Below are positions 45,401-58,519 of a DNA stretch of 64,000 nt, piece by piece. Position 1 is the stretch's first letter, and the number at the start of each line of letters is the position of its first letter. The translations under genes were made by a program, and so were the position numbers. Under the pieces are notes generated by a model. It did not search any database. It was not told where the DNA came from and saw only the letters and a program-made list of their open reading frames with translations. Source of the stretch: Syngnathus acus (Eukaryota > Chordata > Actinopteri > Syngnathiformes > Syngnathidae); assembly GCF_901709675.1 (NCBI RefSeq), contig NC_051097.1, positions 10,764,039 to 10,828,038 of the forward strand, written 5' to 3'.

Positions 45401-46748
45401 AGCCATTAGAGGGCGAAGAGGGATGGATGGAGGGCAGCCATGATGAACAAGGGGACCTACGCTGCGGTGCGATGGGAGGGAGGGAGAAAAATGGGACAGT
45501 ACCTGTCACCAATGTCATCAGCTCGATGCCCTCGGTGGTCTTCCTTTACGGGTGTGTGGCAAATGCAAGAAGACAGAGCTAAAGGATACGCATTGTGGGC
45601 CTTTGTCCCGTTAGATTCAGCACCAAGCAGAACAAGGACAGATTTTTGCCATTCTCTGCTATGTCGTAGATTTTCAAACGTCATTTTTAATGGCTTTTTA
45701 AAGCAAATCTAAATTTAGAGATGCGCATTTAGTGCAGTGCCACGTTGTGCCACAATTTGCTGGGCAGCACTGAGCTCCACTGAACGAGATGCAGTGTAAT
45801 AAACAGCAAGAAGAAGAGGCAGAAAGCATTTCAAATTGTTTGGGCAGTATATATGAATACTACAGATAACCAAGTATTTAGAAGGCAACCAAGAAGTTTT
45901 GTAAGTACTCCAACAAGAAAGTTTGCAGTGATTTGATTGAAGAGCTGGAGTTTCTCCATCAGGCGCAAGTTAGCAATTATAGCTCAAGTGGCTTCTTTTA
46001 GTCGAGTTGTTCCCTGGAGGGCTAATCAGGCATTTTTTGACACTTATGTACAATATGAAAAGGTACAATTCGCTTAAGTATGGGGTGGTAAGTCGTCACA
46101 GGTCTCTGACGCGCTCAAATTGTCACTGCTTTTCGGCCTTCCCTCGTACCGTACTTTCTTCGCCGCTTCCGCTCATTAGTTCGCACCTTTGCCTGCGTTC
46201 ATATCCAGCGCGCCTTCTCGGGCCTCGTTACCGACTCGACTTTATAACGTCTGTACCGTTTGTTCTATTTTGGTTTCTCATTCCCGAGCCGAGTAATTCT
46301 TTCCCGTCTCGCCTGTTCCGGAGGAGATTCCGATTTGTTTTCGTTTCATGATCCCCGCTATATCGCCGCCGCGTCTTCCGTTTGTTCTACATCAAGGGAA
46401 ACACATCGGATCAAAGTTTGTAGTTTGTATACAAGAAGTTGAATGCACTGAAAAGCACTGTGATCTACGAGTTGAGCCGTGAAGCGTTGTGTCGCCGAAT
46501 TAATATGGCGGGAAAAAAAACAAAATGGCGCGCACATAGAAAGTAACAATCGGAAGACAATCAATCACTTGGCCTCATTAATAGGCATCCATAATACATG
46601 TTAAATGGAAGAAGTACTTTACGACCATGTGTACGGTTTGCTTTGACCTCCAAGAAAGAGCGGTCGTCGCCGTGCCCCGCAGCCTCTGCAGTGTTAATTG
46701 GCTCACTTGTCACTTCTCAACTTTTAGCGTAATTGATACGAGCTAAGT

Positions 46749-46764
46749 GCCGCCCCCTGAAGCA
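46749..46764 (-). promoter_or_regulatory. Weak candidate CTCF site
   Basis: Minus strand reads CTGCTTCAGGGGGCGG; the CAGGGGGC half fits and the 5' half is poor. Confidence 0.2.
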
Positions 46765-47634
46765 GCGCCGGCTGCACCCCGCCACCTCGCTTTTAGTATC
46801 CGTCTTTGATTTAGTTCTTCGCCCCTGCGACCTCTCATTTCCCCGGCGGCACATTCTGATCAATATGTTGGACAAATATTGATAACCTTGCGCCGACCTC
46901 CCGTGATCTTGTCAAATAGACGCCGGTGGTTTATATGCACGTGCGAGCGTGTGTGTTAGCGCATCCAAAAGTGTCTCTTTATCACATTCAGGCTTTGGCG
47001 ACTTTATGGTACGGGGCTTGAGATTGGAAACTCTCACCTAGCAACAATTAAAGTCACTTCGGGGGTGAAAAACGAGCGGCGTTTCCGAGTTCCGCAAAGT
47101 ACAGCAACGGGTGGCAAAATGGACCGAGCTCATTGGCGGGAATCAGTCACGCGTGGGAAAAGGCGGCGGGAAATGGAACTGAAACCTGGACGCCCGGTTT
47201 GGATTGATGTGCGACAATGTGTCGGAAATTGGCTCGAAGTTACCGTCGGGTGGTAAAGGGCAATGAAAATCAAGCACTGTACCAACCTACTGCAAGGAAG
47301 CAGAAAAATGTTTCACAAAAAAAAAACGGCTCGAGTTTAGCAGCTGTATTCAGCACTCGTTAAAATATTTTACGTAGTGGCTAAGTGTCGCACTAGCGGA
47401 AGAGGAAGAACATTTTGTAAGCTCTCTTTGCATGCTTTGTCTGTGTGATCAAATTGTCGTTGCTTGAATGGATATAATTATTTTTAACGTCTCGGCTAAA
47501 CGTATTCTCGTCAGTTTAAACGTGTGGATAATGGATAACTTTTATTTTTATTTATTTATTATGATTTATTTATTATTATATTCATTTTTTATTGTTTATA
47601 TTATTTATTATTTTATTTAAATTAAATGTTTTTG

Positions 47635-47830
47635 TTGTGTTTAGATTAGATTTTGTTTCATCACGTCTTGCTCATTAGGGTTTCGTTTTCACTTGGTCTC
47701 TTTCATTTAGTATTCTAATTACTCCGCGTTTCTTGTTTGCCTTTTTGTTTTTGTCTTTGAAAATAAATCTTTGCGCTCTTTGCTTCCCGGCACTCTGGTC
47801 CTCGGCACTCCATCTTGAACCTGCACGACG
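47635..47830 (+). mobile_element. LTR-like retroelement tail (tentative)
   Basis: A T-rich stretch with repeated TTTGTTTTTGTCTTTG-type words, an AATAAA at 47762-47767 and, about 20 nt later, a GC-rich segment ending CTCCATCTTGAACCTGCACG. This order (T-rich, polyadenylation signal, short tail ending in a CTGAAC-like phrase) resembles the R-U5 part of teleost LTR retrotransposons as I remember them. No partner LTR, primer-binding site or target-site duplication was identified. It could also be ordinary AT-rich DNA. Confidence 0.3.
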
Positions 47831-50800
47831 GTTAATAACGGGTCTGAAACATTTCCCTGGCGATAAACAAGGCACCCTGCATCAGTTTGCATCTGTCGCC
47901 ATGCCAAATGGTTATATTCCTGACACGGAACAAGGGGGGGTAATCACGGCGCAACGTGGAAATATTCCACGCTGATGACACGTCGCGGAAAGTAGACGAG
48001 GCCTGTCACGATTCGCCTGCTCGCCCATCTGTTTTCTGCGCGGCTACGTGCGGCCGTAATGATTTTTTGCGCCGTAACAACTGGCAGCTGTGGGATCTCA
48101 AAACTCAGATGAATGGCGGACAGCGGAAAGGCAAGACACCCGCCACGTATTTATCATGAGATCACAAAGATGTGCGACGCGGCTCGGTGTCAAAGCGCCA
48201 GATGAGAGGGGAGTGGATGGAAGCAAGCCAGACGGGAAGCCATCGGCCAGCGGGTTGCCGACCGCTGCTCATTACAAATGCCAATTAACCTTTTCGGTAA
48301 AAGCGAAAAAGTGGACGATACAGCGTATGGCGTCGTTAAGAAATCTCACATCTTAGCCTCGCCTAATTGTAACACAAATATCGTCAATGTGAACCGTGTG
48401 GAAGATTTAGGTTGACCAAACAATCACAGTACGATTGCAAGAAGTGAAATGGGAATTGATCCAAAATGATGTTTTGAAAAATCTGCTCTGACTGTCAACT
48501 ACGCGGTCAACAACCAGGTTTAGAATTAAAAGTTTGGTCATATGTTGGGATGTTCGAACGGCAAATTCACAAACATCAGTCTGACTTGGCTCCGGCAACG
48601 CTCATCACACCACCCGTCGACAGCTGTCAAGCTGACGAGGCTTTTGCCGCTCCCACGTCCTCACCTTTGGACACTCTCGAACCGCTTATCCAGCTCATTT
48701 ACCTCAGCAGGATGCGAGTGTGTGCGTGTCCATATGCATGCGCAAAGATATAATGAGTACGAGCCTCTTTAATGCCCCGCTGTGAACATGACAAGGAGAC
48801 ATGAATGCAGCTGACCTTCTGAGACGCACGGGAAGACAAATATAGACGGCGGCGGCGGCGAGCTCGCCGTGTGCGGACGTCTCGCACCTGATTGAAGTTC
48901 CCCCGGGGGGGAACTGATGAGCGGCAGTCACCGTTTTTGAATCGACGTCAGCGTTTTCACATAAGTGCCCATCAGGAGCATAGTGGAGTCTTTCCCAACC
49001 TTTCCTGAGACTAGAAAGATATTTCAGATTTGCCTAATGTACACGGCAACGGCAGACTCATTTATTTTTTCTACATTGAGTGTCGACGAACGTTCCCGGG
49101 CTCCGAGTTACGTAAGCGGCTGTCCAAAGAAACGTCAAAGTCCGACACGAGTTCCTTCTGCGATGCGTCTCGTTCGGCGTTTTGCAGGCGGGCAGCTTTA
49201 ACGAGCATCAAATGGGGAAATGGCGACGGTGTGACGGAAATCAATGGCCCTGCCGTGGGGGGAAACGCGGTCCAAAACAGATCGATGGACAGTGAACTGA
49301 AGGATGCGTGCAAACGGTAAATCTGCACTTTATCCCTCACCTGTGTTTTCAGTTTTTTTTTTGGTTTTTGAGTGGCTGAGATGTTTACAGCAAAACCCTG
49401 CTGGCTGCCGTATCTCCTCCCCGAGGTTGCCACGGGACAGCTGTTCATATAAAATTAACAGGTGTTTGCTGGCGAGAGTTTCTTCTCGTCCTTGTTCTAT
49501 AAAAGCCTTTTTTTTTTTGCCGCAATCCGTCTCTGTCTCGTTTAACGCGAGGCGATAGAACATACGGATCACGTCTTTAGCACCGCCATTATTCTGTCTG
49601 CTTACTGGCAAGAATATATTTTAAGGCTTGTGGATATTTGGGTTTTAAGGTTGTTTTTGGGGGGGGTGGCTTTAAGACATTTTTGCAGAAGCGTGATACT
49701 TAAAACTTGGTTCCTGGAATGTTTGACAAAAATATCACTCGCTCTCCACTGTTGACTCCAGGTGCCTTCGGGCTCGCATTGTCGACGTCACCGAAACGGG
49801 TTATCGTCACGTGTATTATTGCAAATAACATTTTGTTTCTTGACTTCCCCTTTAAAAAGCGTTCTTCGAAAATTCTAAGAGCACCTCGTAATGAGGAGTA
49901 ACTACCATCGAGTGCCATTTAGTGCTTTAGCGCAGACCCGTTAAGTGAATCAAGCCCAATATTGAAGCGAAAAGCAAAACTTTTCCATTAATCAATTTAA
50001 TTGGACATCTTATGAAGGCACGACCATGTGAGTACTAAGAGTACACTTGGAAATAATATGTTTGATATTTCCTTCTTATCGTCAACCAGCAAAGATGTCC
50101 TTGGCCTTAGCACGGCTCTCGGCATCCAATTTTCCTCCGAGCGGATCTTGCTTTGCTTTAAGTGAGACAAAAAAGTCCTTCGGTGGAGATGATTAGAGAG
50201 GAGATGAGCGGCGTAAAGATTTGTGTGGACGGGGAAGCTCCCGAACGGTTACCGCTCTGCTTTCACAGCCGTAATGAAGCCGGAGATGACTTTAATCCCA
50301 CTCGGCAGTCCCGCTGCCGACGCCAAATGCCGACTGCGCCGCTTGTCAAGGGGCAACAGCCGGAACGCTCCGAGACTCCTTCCCCGGTGGCGTCGTGCAC
50401 GAATGACAACGAGAGCGAGGATTCGAAGATACGACTTTTTTTGGACAGTTCTGTTCCGACGTCAATGACTTCGACGACTTGTCAGATGCCTGCAGCGTCA
50501 CCTCGGCCTATTTCTACCTGTAAAAATGTTGACTTTATTTTTGCAATTACATCCGGTCCCACAAAATTCTGTATTGTCATAAATTAATCATCTAAAAAAT
50601 AATAATTAAAAAAAAAGATTTACACATCTATCTGGAAGTTTTACATTTTGGTCAATTTCATAAAACAAGTTATACTCTGTTATATTTAACCTTTATTAAC
50701 CAATATATCATTTTCTCTAGAATATACTACGCTGATCCTCGTAACACGATGTCTTTAGTATTTCAAGTGGATTCCCATAATTACGACTTGATTCTCTTGA

Positions 50801-52802
50801 TACGCGATTCCGACATATGCTAGCGGCGCGGCAAATGTGTCCCAAATTGAAAACGTCAGCCGGTAGACGTGCTAACTAATGGTTAGTGCTGCTCCAAAGC
50901 GCATTGATGAAGCGCCTCCAAAAGTGCTCCGCTGCTCCGCCGGCGGAGACAACATCCATCACGCCGGGAGGGGGTTGGCACCCTTTTACCCGCCTGTCAA
51001 TCACAAGACGGGCCTCCTTGAACGCCCGCGTACGCCCATCTGACCCACACTTTGCGGCTTTGAAACGCGCCGCTGCTTTTACTTTGACTGATTATAGACG
51101 TCAGATAGTAACTGGGTTGGCAGTGAATGAGTTACCCTGGGACATTTTTGACATGTTAACACATTTTTTTTTTTTTTCTTTTTTAAAGTCAGAGACAGAT
51201 GAAAGACGCAGCAGTGTCACCGTTGCCGCCCGTCATGAAATACACCAAAATATAGACGCGGAATCTTATTTTCAGCCGATAGGACGCAAATTCCTAGACG
51301 GCTCGAGGTGGAGCTAACTTTTGATCAAGAGGCAAACAATCACAGACAGTAGTCGTAGCTCAGATGTGACAGCCGCAGGGCAGCCTCTGTGCTTTTCAAT
51401 CCCTTTTCCCATTTAAGCCGACGAGATTGACAAGTGCGCCAATGCGGGGCCTATCCAATCCCATTGATGCTCATTAATTGCTTTCAGCGTGTTTGGTGGG
51501 TTTAGAGTTGCGCGAGGGCAGGCGCCGCTCGCAAACAGCGCCGGCCGGCCCTATCTGCCACGCGCAGGTTTGCTTCGCGCCCGGCCCTCTGTAGTCAATC
51601 TCCAGCTTCCCTCTCGTGGCGACGCGCCGTCTCGGCGCTAGCAATTTGTCTGGAATTGGAATTCATTTTCTCAAATGTCACCCGCCACTCGTTTATATCC
51701 AATCAATAGCGCCTCTAACAAATCTATTTCTCTTCCCGGTGTCCAAATCTCCTGTAAAACACTCGTCTAAAAGCCGCATTACCCGAGCAGACAAACAAAT
51801 CTACAGGGCGATGACATTTTTTTGCTTCCCTGGCGGAGCTTGTCGATCGTAGGGGGACTTTTAGTGTTTGCTGTCTGGCTGCTGCGGGATTTGATGTCTA
51901 ATCCGGCGGGTGCGTGGACAAGCATTTCTGTATCAACCTTATCAATACAAGTGCAGCTTTGTCAGAACAACGTGAAAGCGCTGCTAAAGCGATTCCCTTC
52001 ATGTGGAGGAGATGACGGTCGTCATGGTCAAGACACCGACGTCAATCCATTTAGCCGCATTGGGTCGCGTGCGACGAGGCCGGGAAACGAGTCTCGATTG
52101 GCGACTCGATAACTAGGGCGGATGCGTCTTCACTCGCTTGTCCATCGACCGCTCGCTGAGCGTCGGTATCAAATTAAGCGTGATGAAGTGGCGGGCGAAT
52201 TTACGAAATGTCTCAGGCTCGGCGATGCTGGTTCAATTGAGTCAACGCGGCTCTAAATCTGTGCTTGATCCGCCTTCTGCGGCCAAACAAAATGGACGGT
52301 GCGCTCCAATTACGGACCGATCTCGCAGCTGAGCCTATTACTTTGCGCTTCTCCGGGGTCCGGCGAAGATTAACGCTCAGAGGGAGCAGGTGGATTACGA
52401 AAATACCGGGTCGAGTCGTCGTTTGATTCTTTGTAAGAAAGAGAAGAGGTCGTATAGAGCTGAGCAGCCCCACCCTCACAAACAAATTGTTTACAATAGA
52501 TGGGAAGAGAAAGAGGACAAAAGTAAACGCTGGCTAAACGAGCCACCGTATGCAGCTCCATTACGCCGTAGATTTCTCGTTTTTATCTGATCGCCGATTT
52601 GTCGACAGAAGCGCCGAAACCACTTTGAGTCAATCATATTTCTAAAGCGTGTTTGTTTTTCCTCGAATGAGTCGTCCCTTTTTTTTTTTTTTATCCGAAG
52701 CTGTCTGCGTGTGATGAGGCTCTTTGTCCGAGAGAAAATGAAGTCTTGACTTCGGATCACAAAAATCAAGTAGACTCACTTGACGAGAGAAAATATTCTT
52801 TT

Positions 52803-52824
52803 GGGGGGGGGGGGGGGGGGGGGG
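52803..52824. repeat. G22 homopolymer
   Basis: Second run of exactly 22 consecutive G on the plus strand, 14 kb from the first. Same caveat about sequencing accuracy. Confidence 0.9.
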
Positions 52825-54000
52825 CGCTGCGATTAGAGCGGCCGCGACAGCTCGGAAGACAATCAAAAGCAAAAGCACATACAAAACATTTTGCTACGAG
52901 GCGGCCAAGTCAGGCTCACTTTAAACGTTTCCAAATTTGGAATATTTATACCGGGGCGACGCTAAATTGTCTAGTATTGCCGATTCATCAAGAAAAGCTC
53001 GCGGTTCGATTGTTTCCTCGTTGAAAGGATTGTTGCTTTTATCCCTGCGGGTGTTTATTTGTACATGCAAAGCCCGAAGATAAACTTTAAAGGAAAGCAA
53101 ATTCTTAATGTTTTTACGTCTTCTTTTCTCAGGCTGCATAATCGCACAGTGGATGTTCAAAACGGCAAACAAGCTCGGGGGATTTACTCGCTTCCCTTGC
53201 GAGGAAAAGAAACGAGTCTGACATCCCGAGAGATCAAACGGCTCACCTGCAGCTTCGATTGTGGCGCTATCAAAAAGGCTTTTCTTTTATTGACGAGATT
53301 TTCTCACAAATCAGTACGACCGCCACTGCTAATGTATCACTGGGGGACGATTACAAATGAAAATGGAGACGAGACTTGTCTCGACTTGTTTCTAAAGGGG
53401 TATTTTTGCAATTTTGACAAGATGCGGCTTCAATGGGAACATCTGCTGTTGGGCACACGAAAGACAAAATTGATTTCTCGGCAAACAGTTGGTGGCACTG
53501 ATTTTTTGTTAGCCGTTAGCTGCGGTAGCGCAAGTGCGGCCACTCGTCATGTCTCCATGTCTCCGGGCTCTACATGCAGCTGGTGTTGGCGTCAAGCCAA
53601 GAAGCGGGAGAAACTTTTGGATGGGTCACCCGGAACAGCAGATGGCGACGGGGAGAAAATGGTGCGCCGGCGGGGGATCCCTCGGCCGGATTTTTGCAAC
53701 CAACTGGCTAAAAGGTGACGCAGAAGCCCCAACAAAAAAAAAAAAAACGAATAAATGGTGAAAATTCGTGAAACTTTCTCGCCATGCTCGGTCATGATTT
53801 AATAAAGAAGATTACATTTGTCAGAGCAAGAAGCCTGGAATTAGCCCAAAATGGCTTCTTCAAACAACATTTTATGGATGTGTCCTTGTTTGCCCAGTTA
53901 TGACAGACATATCTCGACAATTCTGTGTCTTGGTCATCTAATTTCACGGAGGGCGCTACTGAGGAAGCTAGCGATTCTCACTTTGACTGTCTTTTGTACT

Positions 54001-54017
54001 GCCACAAGATGGCGCCA
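54001..54017 (+). promoter_or_regulatory. Candidate CTCF site
   Basis: GCCACAAGATGGCGCCA; matches CCASYAGATGGCGC with one substitution. Confidence 0.4.
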
Positions 54018-57000
54018 ATGTGCTCGGCCGGTAGAAGAAATTTTAAAAAGTGCGCTACGAAGTAGTTTTCGCTCGGGGCCCGTCTCCATGGAAACAAAAG
54101 CCGCATTTGAAGGCTAGATGGTAAGCCCGCCTAAATTTGGGCAGGTGACCTTCAAATTCGTCCTTTGGAAGACACAGCCAGCGAATGTGTCATTGATCCA
54201 ATTGTGCGACATAATGGCAGAACAATTAAACACTCTCCGATGAGATGCCGGAAGGTCCGACTAACCCTTGAATCCACCGATTGTTATTCACACGACAGAA
54301 TGTTAAATAGATTTTTGTTCAACGAAGCAAAAATTTCTTGGGGAGTTTTTGCTCGAATCGTAATTAAAGTGATTCCAAGAGGTCTAATGAAAACGGGCGG
54401 TCGTATTTGATCGACAGCAGCCCGGGCTCCCGCAAGGGGAAGCGTCGCAACAAGCGGGTGCAGGAAAAGGAGGAAATTCATTGAACTTTTGCCAAGGCTT
54501 CATCAATAATGTCTCAAGGAGCGCTGGGTGTAAGAGGAGATATTGTAGCAGAGCGCCATGCAAATGGCGGCTTGTTAAATTGGATCTGTGCAGCTCGGGG
54601 CGACCGCGGGAAAGGAAGCCGGCGAGGTTGACTGGGGATAAAATTTGTTTAGCGGGGAGAAAGCGGAAGGGAATTGCAAGCTGGGAGATGAGAGGAGGTC
54701 GAAGCAAAAGCGCCGCGGGGCGTTGCTGAATCCTGACATGTCCTGCTACAAGGCCACAGGGAACTGATTTGGGATAAAATGCTCAGGGATGACCAAGCGT
54801 GGCAAAGAGTGAGATTGCTCGACCTACACATAAAAAAATAAATAAAAAAAAGTGAAATTTTGTCTGATTTTTTGTGAAGTCATGAAGTCAAAAGCAAGAA
54901 TGGAGACCACGGCTGCGCTACCACGCCAACATCGAATTCATTGCAGATGCTAACTTCCGAACTTCATGCTAGCTTTATTTTAGATGAATTTGTCTCTGCC
55001 ATTTACAAAAACACATTCGATTTGACGAAACCGCTACCTTGAAAAATAAAGCGTACGAGATCGGCAATTTAAGACGAAATCGCGGTTAGCGTTCTCGCAA
55101 TTTGAGGCCCCTCCCTCCTCCTAAAATAAACATAGACGTGTCGTTATTTGCACTGCACGCGTTCACCCTTGGCACGTCTGAGAGGAGCGACAGCTTGGCT
55201 GTTTACTGCGCCTCCATCAGGTTACTTATTAAATACAAAACGCTGACATTGGCGAGGCACAAATGGATCTTTACGAGAGCTGCTCTGCCGTCACCGCGTA
55301 ATTGAGCACCCACCCGCTCGCACAATGCCGCTATTAAGTTGCACCGGGGCTCATTGTGCTTTTGACGCATACACACGCAATAGAAATATCCCATCGAGAC
55401 TAAAAGCATGGAAAACTCGGTCGTGATCGGCGACAAACGTTCCGAAAATAGCCCTCGGTGATCTTGACCCGCCAGTCGATAGGCGAAGGCGGTGAAACCT
55501 CATTACACACGCCCGGTATTCCAAGATGCATCCATTTGATTTCCCCCCCTGCCCGCCTGCCCTCAACTCGAAGACAGGTGCGATAGATACCGCGCGAGGC
55601 CGATCAGGCGTTATTACGCGCTACGAGCACAGACGTAAAGGCGCTGTCGAACCAGCCCACTTTTTTTAAATGTAATGATTATTGATCAGATTTCCTCTGA
55701 TGACATTATTTATGAGTTAGACCAATTTAATTTCAAAATATTAGCTCAATCACAACCAGCAAAAAACATGTTTAATTTTAATGTGTTTTTATTTCATTGA
55801 TTAGCCGATGAATCACTTAGCGGAATTTTATCCTGCCAAATATTTCAAAAGGTGTTTTTTTTTTTTTTTTTTTAAATTAATTTTTTTTTCTGCTGACATT
55901 TATTTGACTAATACATTTATTTGCAAGGCTGACACGTTTGAAATTGCAAAGACAAGGTAAAGTAGTCCCTTTTCAAAGCAATGCCATTGTTTGGTCATAA
56001 AAGGCAAACTGCTTGCTAGTTAAAGCCGCAAACGGGTGTCCACGTACCGCGAGCGGCTTAATAAAGTTTTCAATTGGAGGTGTTTGTGAGCATCAAAATG
56101 GAGCGCACGGCCTTCCCACTCCACTCGCTTTGTGTTTATGGTCATTTAAACACTCAGCAGCAAAGTCGGCCACAACGGGCGGTCGATAATGAGCGGTGAT
56201 GGAGTCAAATGGAAATCAAATGGCCCCATTTTTTTTTTTTTGCCTTGCCCTCACACCGACACGCCTAACCTGTTCTAAACTCTTTCAGTGTATAGAGAAC
56301 AATGTCTTATGATACTTAGACCTGACAGAAACCCTGGCTAGCAGCTTCAATTGGACCACCCTCATCACCCACAAAGGCCAATTTGAAAGCACGATTATTC
56401 CAGCACACCTCGTCACAGGTGTCTGTTCGTTTCAGCGTTGTCACTTTTTCACGGCCGAGCGCGCAACCCAACCAACTATTCCTGGGCCAAGGTCACATTA
56501 TTTCTGTTGTCTTGGTGACGAGGAGCTCGAGAGTCGGCGTCGACCCGTCTGCGATACAAAGAACCTTTGTCTCTTTTCACATGCCTCAAGAAGTGTTACG
56601 TAGCACTGGCTCGAAACTCTACGGTGAAACTGTACATCGTGGCTTGACACTAGCTAACTATATTCATTGTGTATTTTTAACGAATCGGCGATTGGAATCG
56701 GCATAAGGAAAATCCGTATCTGTTCGACGCGACTTGAAACCATCAGAAAGTCAGCTTTTCGTGGTCTCGAAATCCTCCTTGTGATAATCTCAACAGATGC
56801 TTCCAAGCATTATTAACTCCAATTTGACTTCATCTGTCAGAAAAGGGCGCGACCTTGTTTGCACACTCGTCTGGCCCCCGGCTTCAAATGAGTCGGAAAA
56901 AGCCTCGGCACCAAACGTCTGCCGACGTCGAAGGCGGCAAGACGAGGCGAGAAGAGGGTTCTTGCACCAGCAGAGCAGCGCCACTTAATTCTTTTTTCCT

Positions 57001-57027
57001 CCTGCACGGTTATTAGCGCAAGGTGAC

Positions 57028-57045
57028 CTTCTTCTTCTTCTTCTT
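57028..57045. repeat. (CTT)6 microsatellite
   Basis: Six perfect CTT units. Confidence 0.9.
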
Positions 57046-58228
57046 GGCGAGACATAACAAAATCAAGAAATAAATCACATCTCGCACATGCGAAAAAGTA
57101 GCCGTAACCACTCAAGCGTAACGGTTTAGAAAAATAAAACTACCCGGTCGCTTGCCATGGAAGCGGAAGAAAGGGTTGAACACAGCGGCCTTCGACCCGC
57201 GAGTAGCGAGGTGATGACTGGCAACGTGCTGTTGAACCCACAGCAGCCAGGCAAAAGGATTTTTTTTCTGATTCGTCTGAGTTCTTCAGAGGCCACTCTG
57301 TCTTTCACAACTCATCTTCTGCACATACAAAGCACTTGTGTTCCTCACGCTTGGAAAAGCAGCCAAAGCCGACTGAAAATTCCAACCCGCAACACATTGC
57401 GTGATGCTGGCTGAGATTTCAAAAGAAAAAAAATCCCCGTCGTCAAGCCGCTCTCATGTGATTTGCTTCACCCGACGTCACAATTCGGTTCTTGATGTTT
57501 TTCGCATCACGTTTGGGTTGAACTCCGAATCCTACGACTTTTTTTGGACGCAATCCAATTCACTCAAGTCACTCGGCGGCAAACTCGAAAAGACCAACGG
57601 ACGTCGACGCGAGTTAACCAAGTGTAAAAAAGTGCATTAGGAGCTTGAGGTCTCGAATGACGATCCCGTTGAGCAAAGATGTCTCGGTAGCGCCTTGTTA
57701 GACATTCCAACAATGCGAAGGCTCTTTAAATGCTAACAGGGCCTCTCACGCTTGTTATCACACGCACCTTCAGGAGCACGGAGGAAATCACAAAATCCAC
57801 GACGAGCCTCGGCATTTTGCCCTCAGGGCTCGGGCCAGACGGATCGGCCGCAACGGGAGCGAAAGAGGGGGGGGCAGGGGTGGGGGTTGAGGACGACGGG
57901 CGTAGGTGTTGATTGTTCTCCCGGCATTAGTCCATATTTGCGCTAAAGCACATCAGGTTGTTATTGAGTGATTCTAAATTGACTTGGCAATTCTCTGAGA
58001 GGCGCCGAGTGCCGGCGAAGAATAACAATGAAGGCGAGAGAGGCTTGCCACGGAAGCCGGCGGGGGAGAGGAGCAAGTGGAAAAAGGAAAAGGGCGGACT
58101 TATCAATAAGCAATTCATTCTAATTGCTAGTTTGAAGCCAGGCCGGGCGTGCAAATGCTCGCAGTCACATCAGCAGCCGTCTGCTCCTTGGCCACTCATT
58201 TTAACGCTAAAGCGGGAAAACTATAAAC

Positions 58229-58519
58229 ACCCGACCAATTAAAACACAATTTGACTTGACGCTATTAACGTTTAACCTGTTAGCCCATTGCTAGCGGAAA
58301 CACGTTTAGGAAAGGCGACCTTAGAGCAGAGGTAGCACAAACACTCACATTACGATTTAAACACAGTCACTGTTCAACGTAGTGATGAAATTCCAAGCGC
58401 ACGACCAATTAAAACACAAATTTACTCAACATTATTAACTTGTCACTTGACATTTAGCTCACGGATACAAGTTTAGCTTAAGCTAGCTCGCTAAGAGCAG
58501 AGGTGGCAAAAATACTCGC
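58229..58519. repeat. Diverged two-copy tandem repeat, ~170-nt period, hAT-like ends
   Basis: CGACCAATTAAAACACAA occurs at 58233 and 58403. AGAGCAGAGGTAGCACAAAC at 58324 recurs as AGAGCAGAGGTGGCAAAAAT at 58495. Between them, ATTAAC and TTTAGC words keep the same order. The phrase GCAGAGGTGGCAAAAATACTC and the following GTACAATG, TGGTAAAAG resemble a widespread teleost short repeat derived from a hAT transposon (from memory), so the locus may be a degraded MITE duplicated in tandem. Confidence 0.6.

Larger units (their letters stand above)
39431..47634. other. Upstream intergenic DNA, no gene recognised
   Basis: Contains GAT and GAGGG repeats (39495-39592), an A18 run (39794-39811), G16 (40010-40025), a TA microsatellite (40327), T and C runs (41680, 44627-44641), TTAGC-rich filler (43540-43640, 45030-45110), a CAA run (42763) and a reversed GACTTTGAC-type LINE tail fragment (42340-42352, minus). 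CTCF-like motifs lie at 42471 and 46749. A pyrimidine-rich stretch at 46110-46400 resembles LTR sequence but is too vague to call. A 319-codon open frame crosses microsatellites here and is not a gene. Confidence 0.7.
47831..58228. other. Intergenic DNA, no gene recognised
   Basis: Contains a near-perfect inverted repeat at 48896-48915 (AGTTCCCCC against GGGGGAACT), a G22 run (52803), T runs (51165-51184, 55857-55873), a CTT run (57028) and a CTCF-like site (54001). The longest open frame (53059-53718, plus, 219 codons) shows no recognisable domain. No splice-bounded coding segment was identified. Confidence 0.65.
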
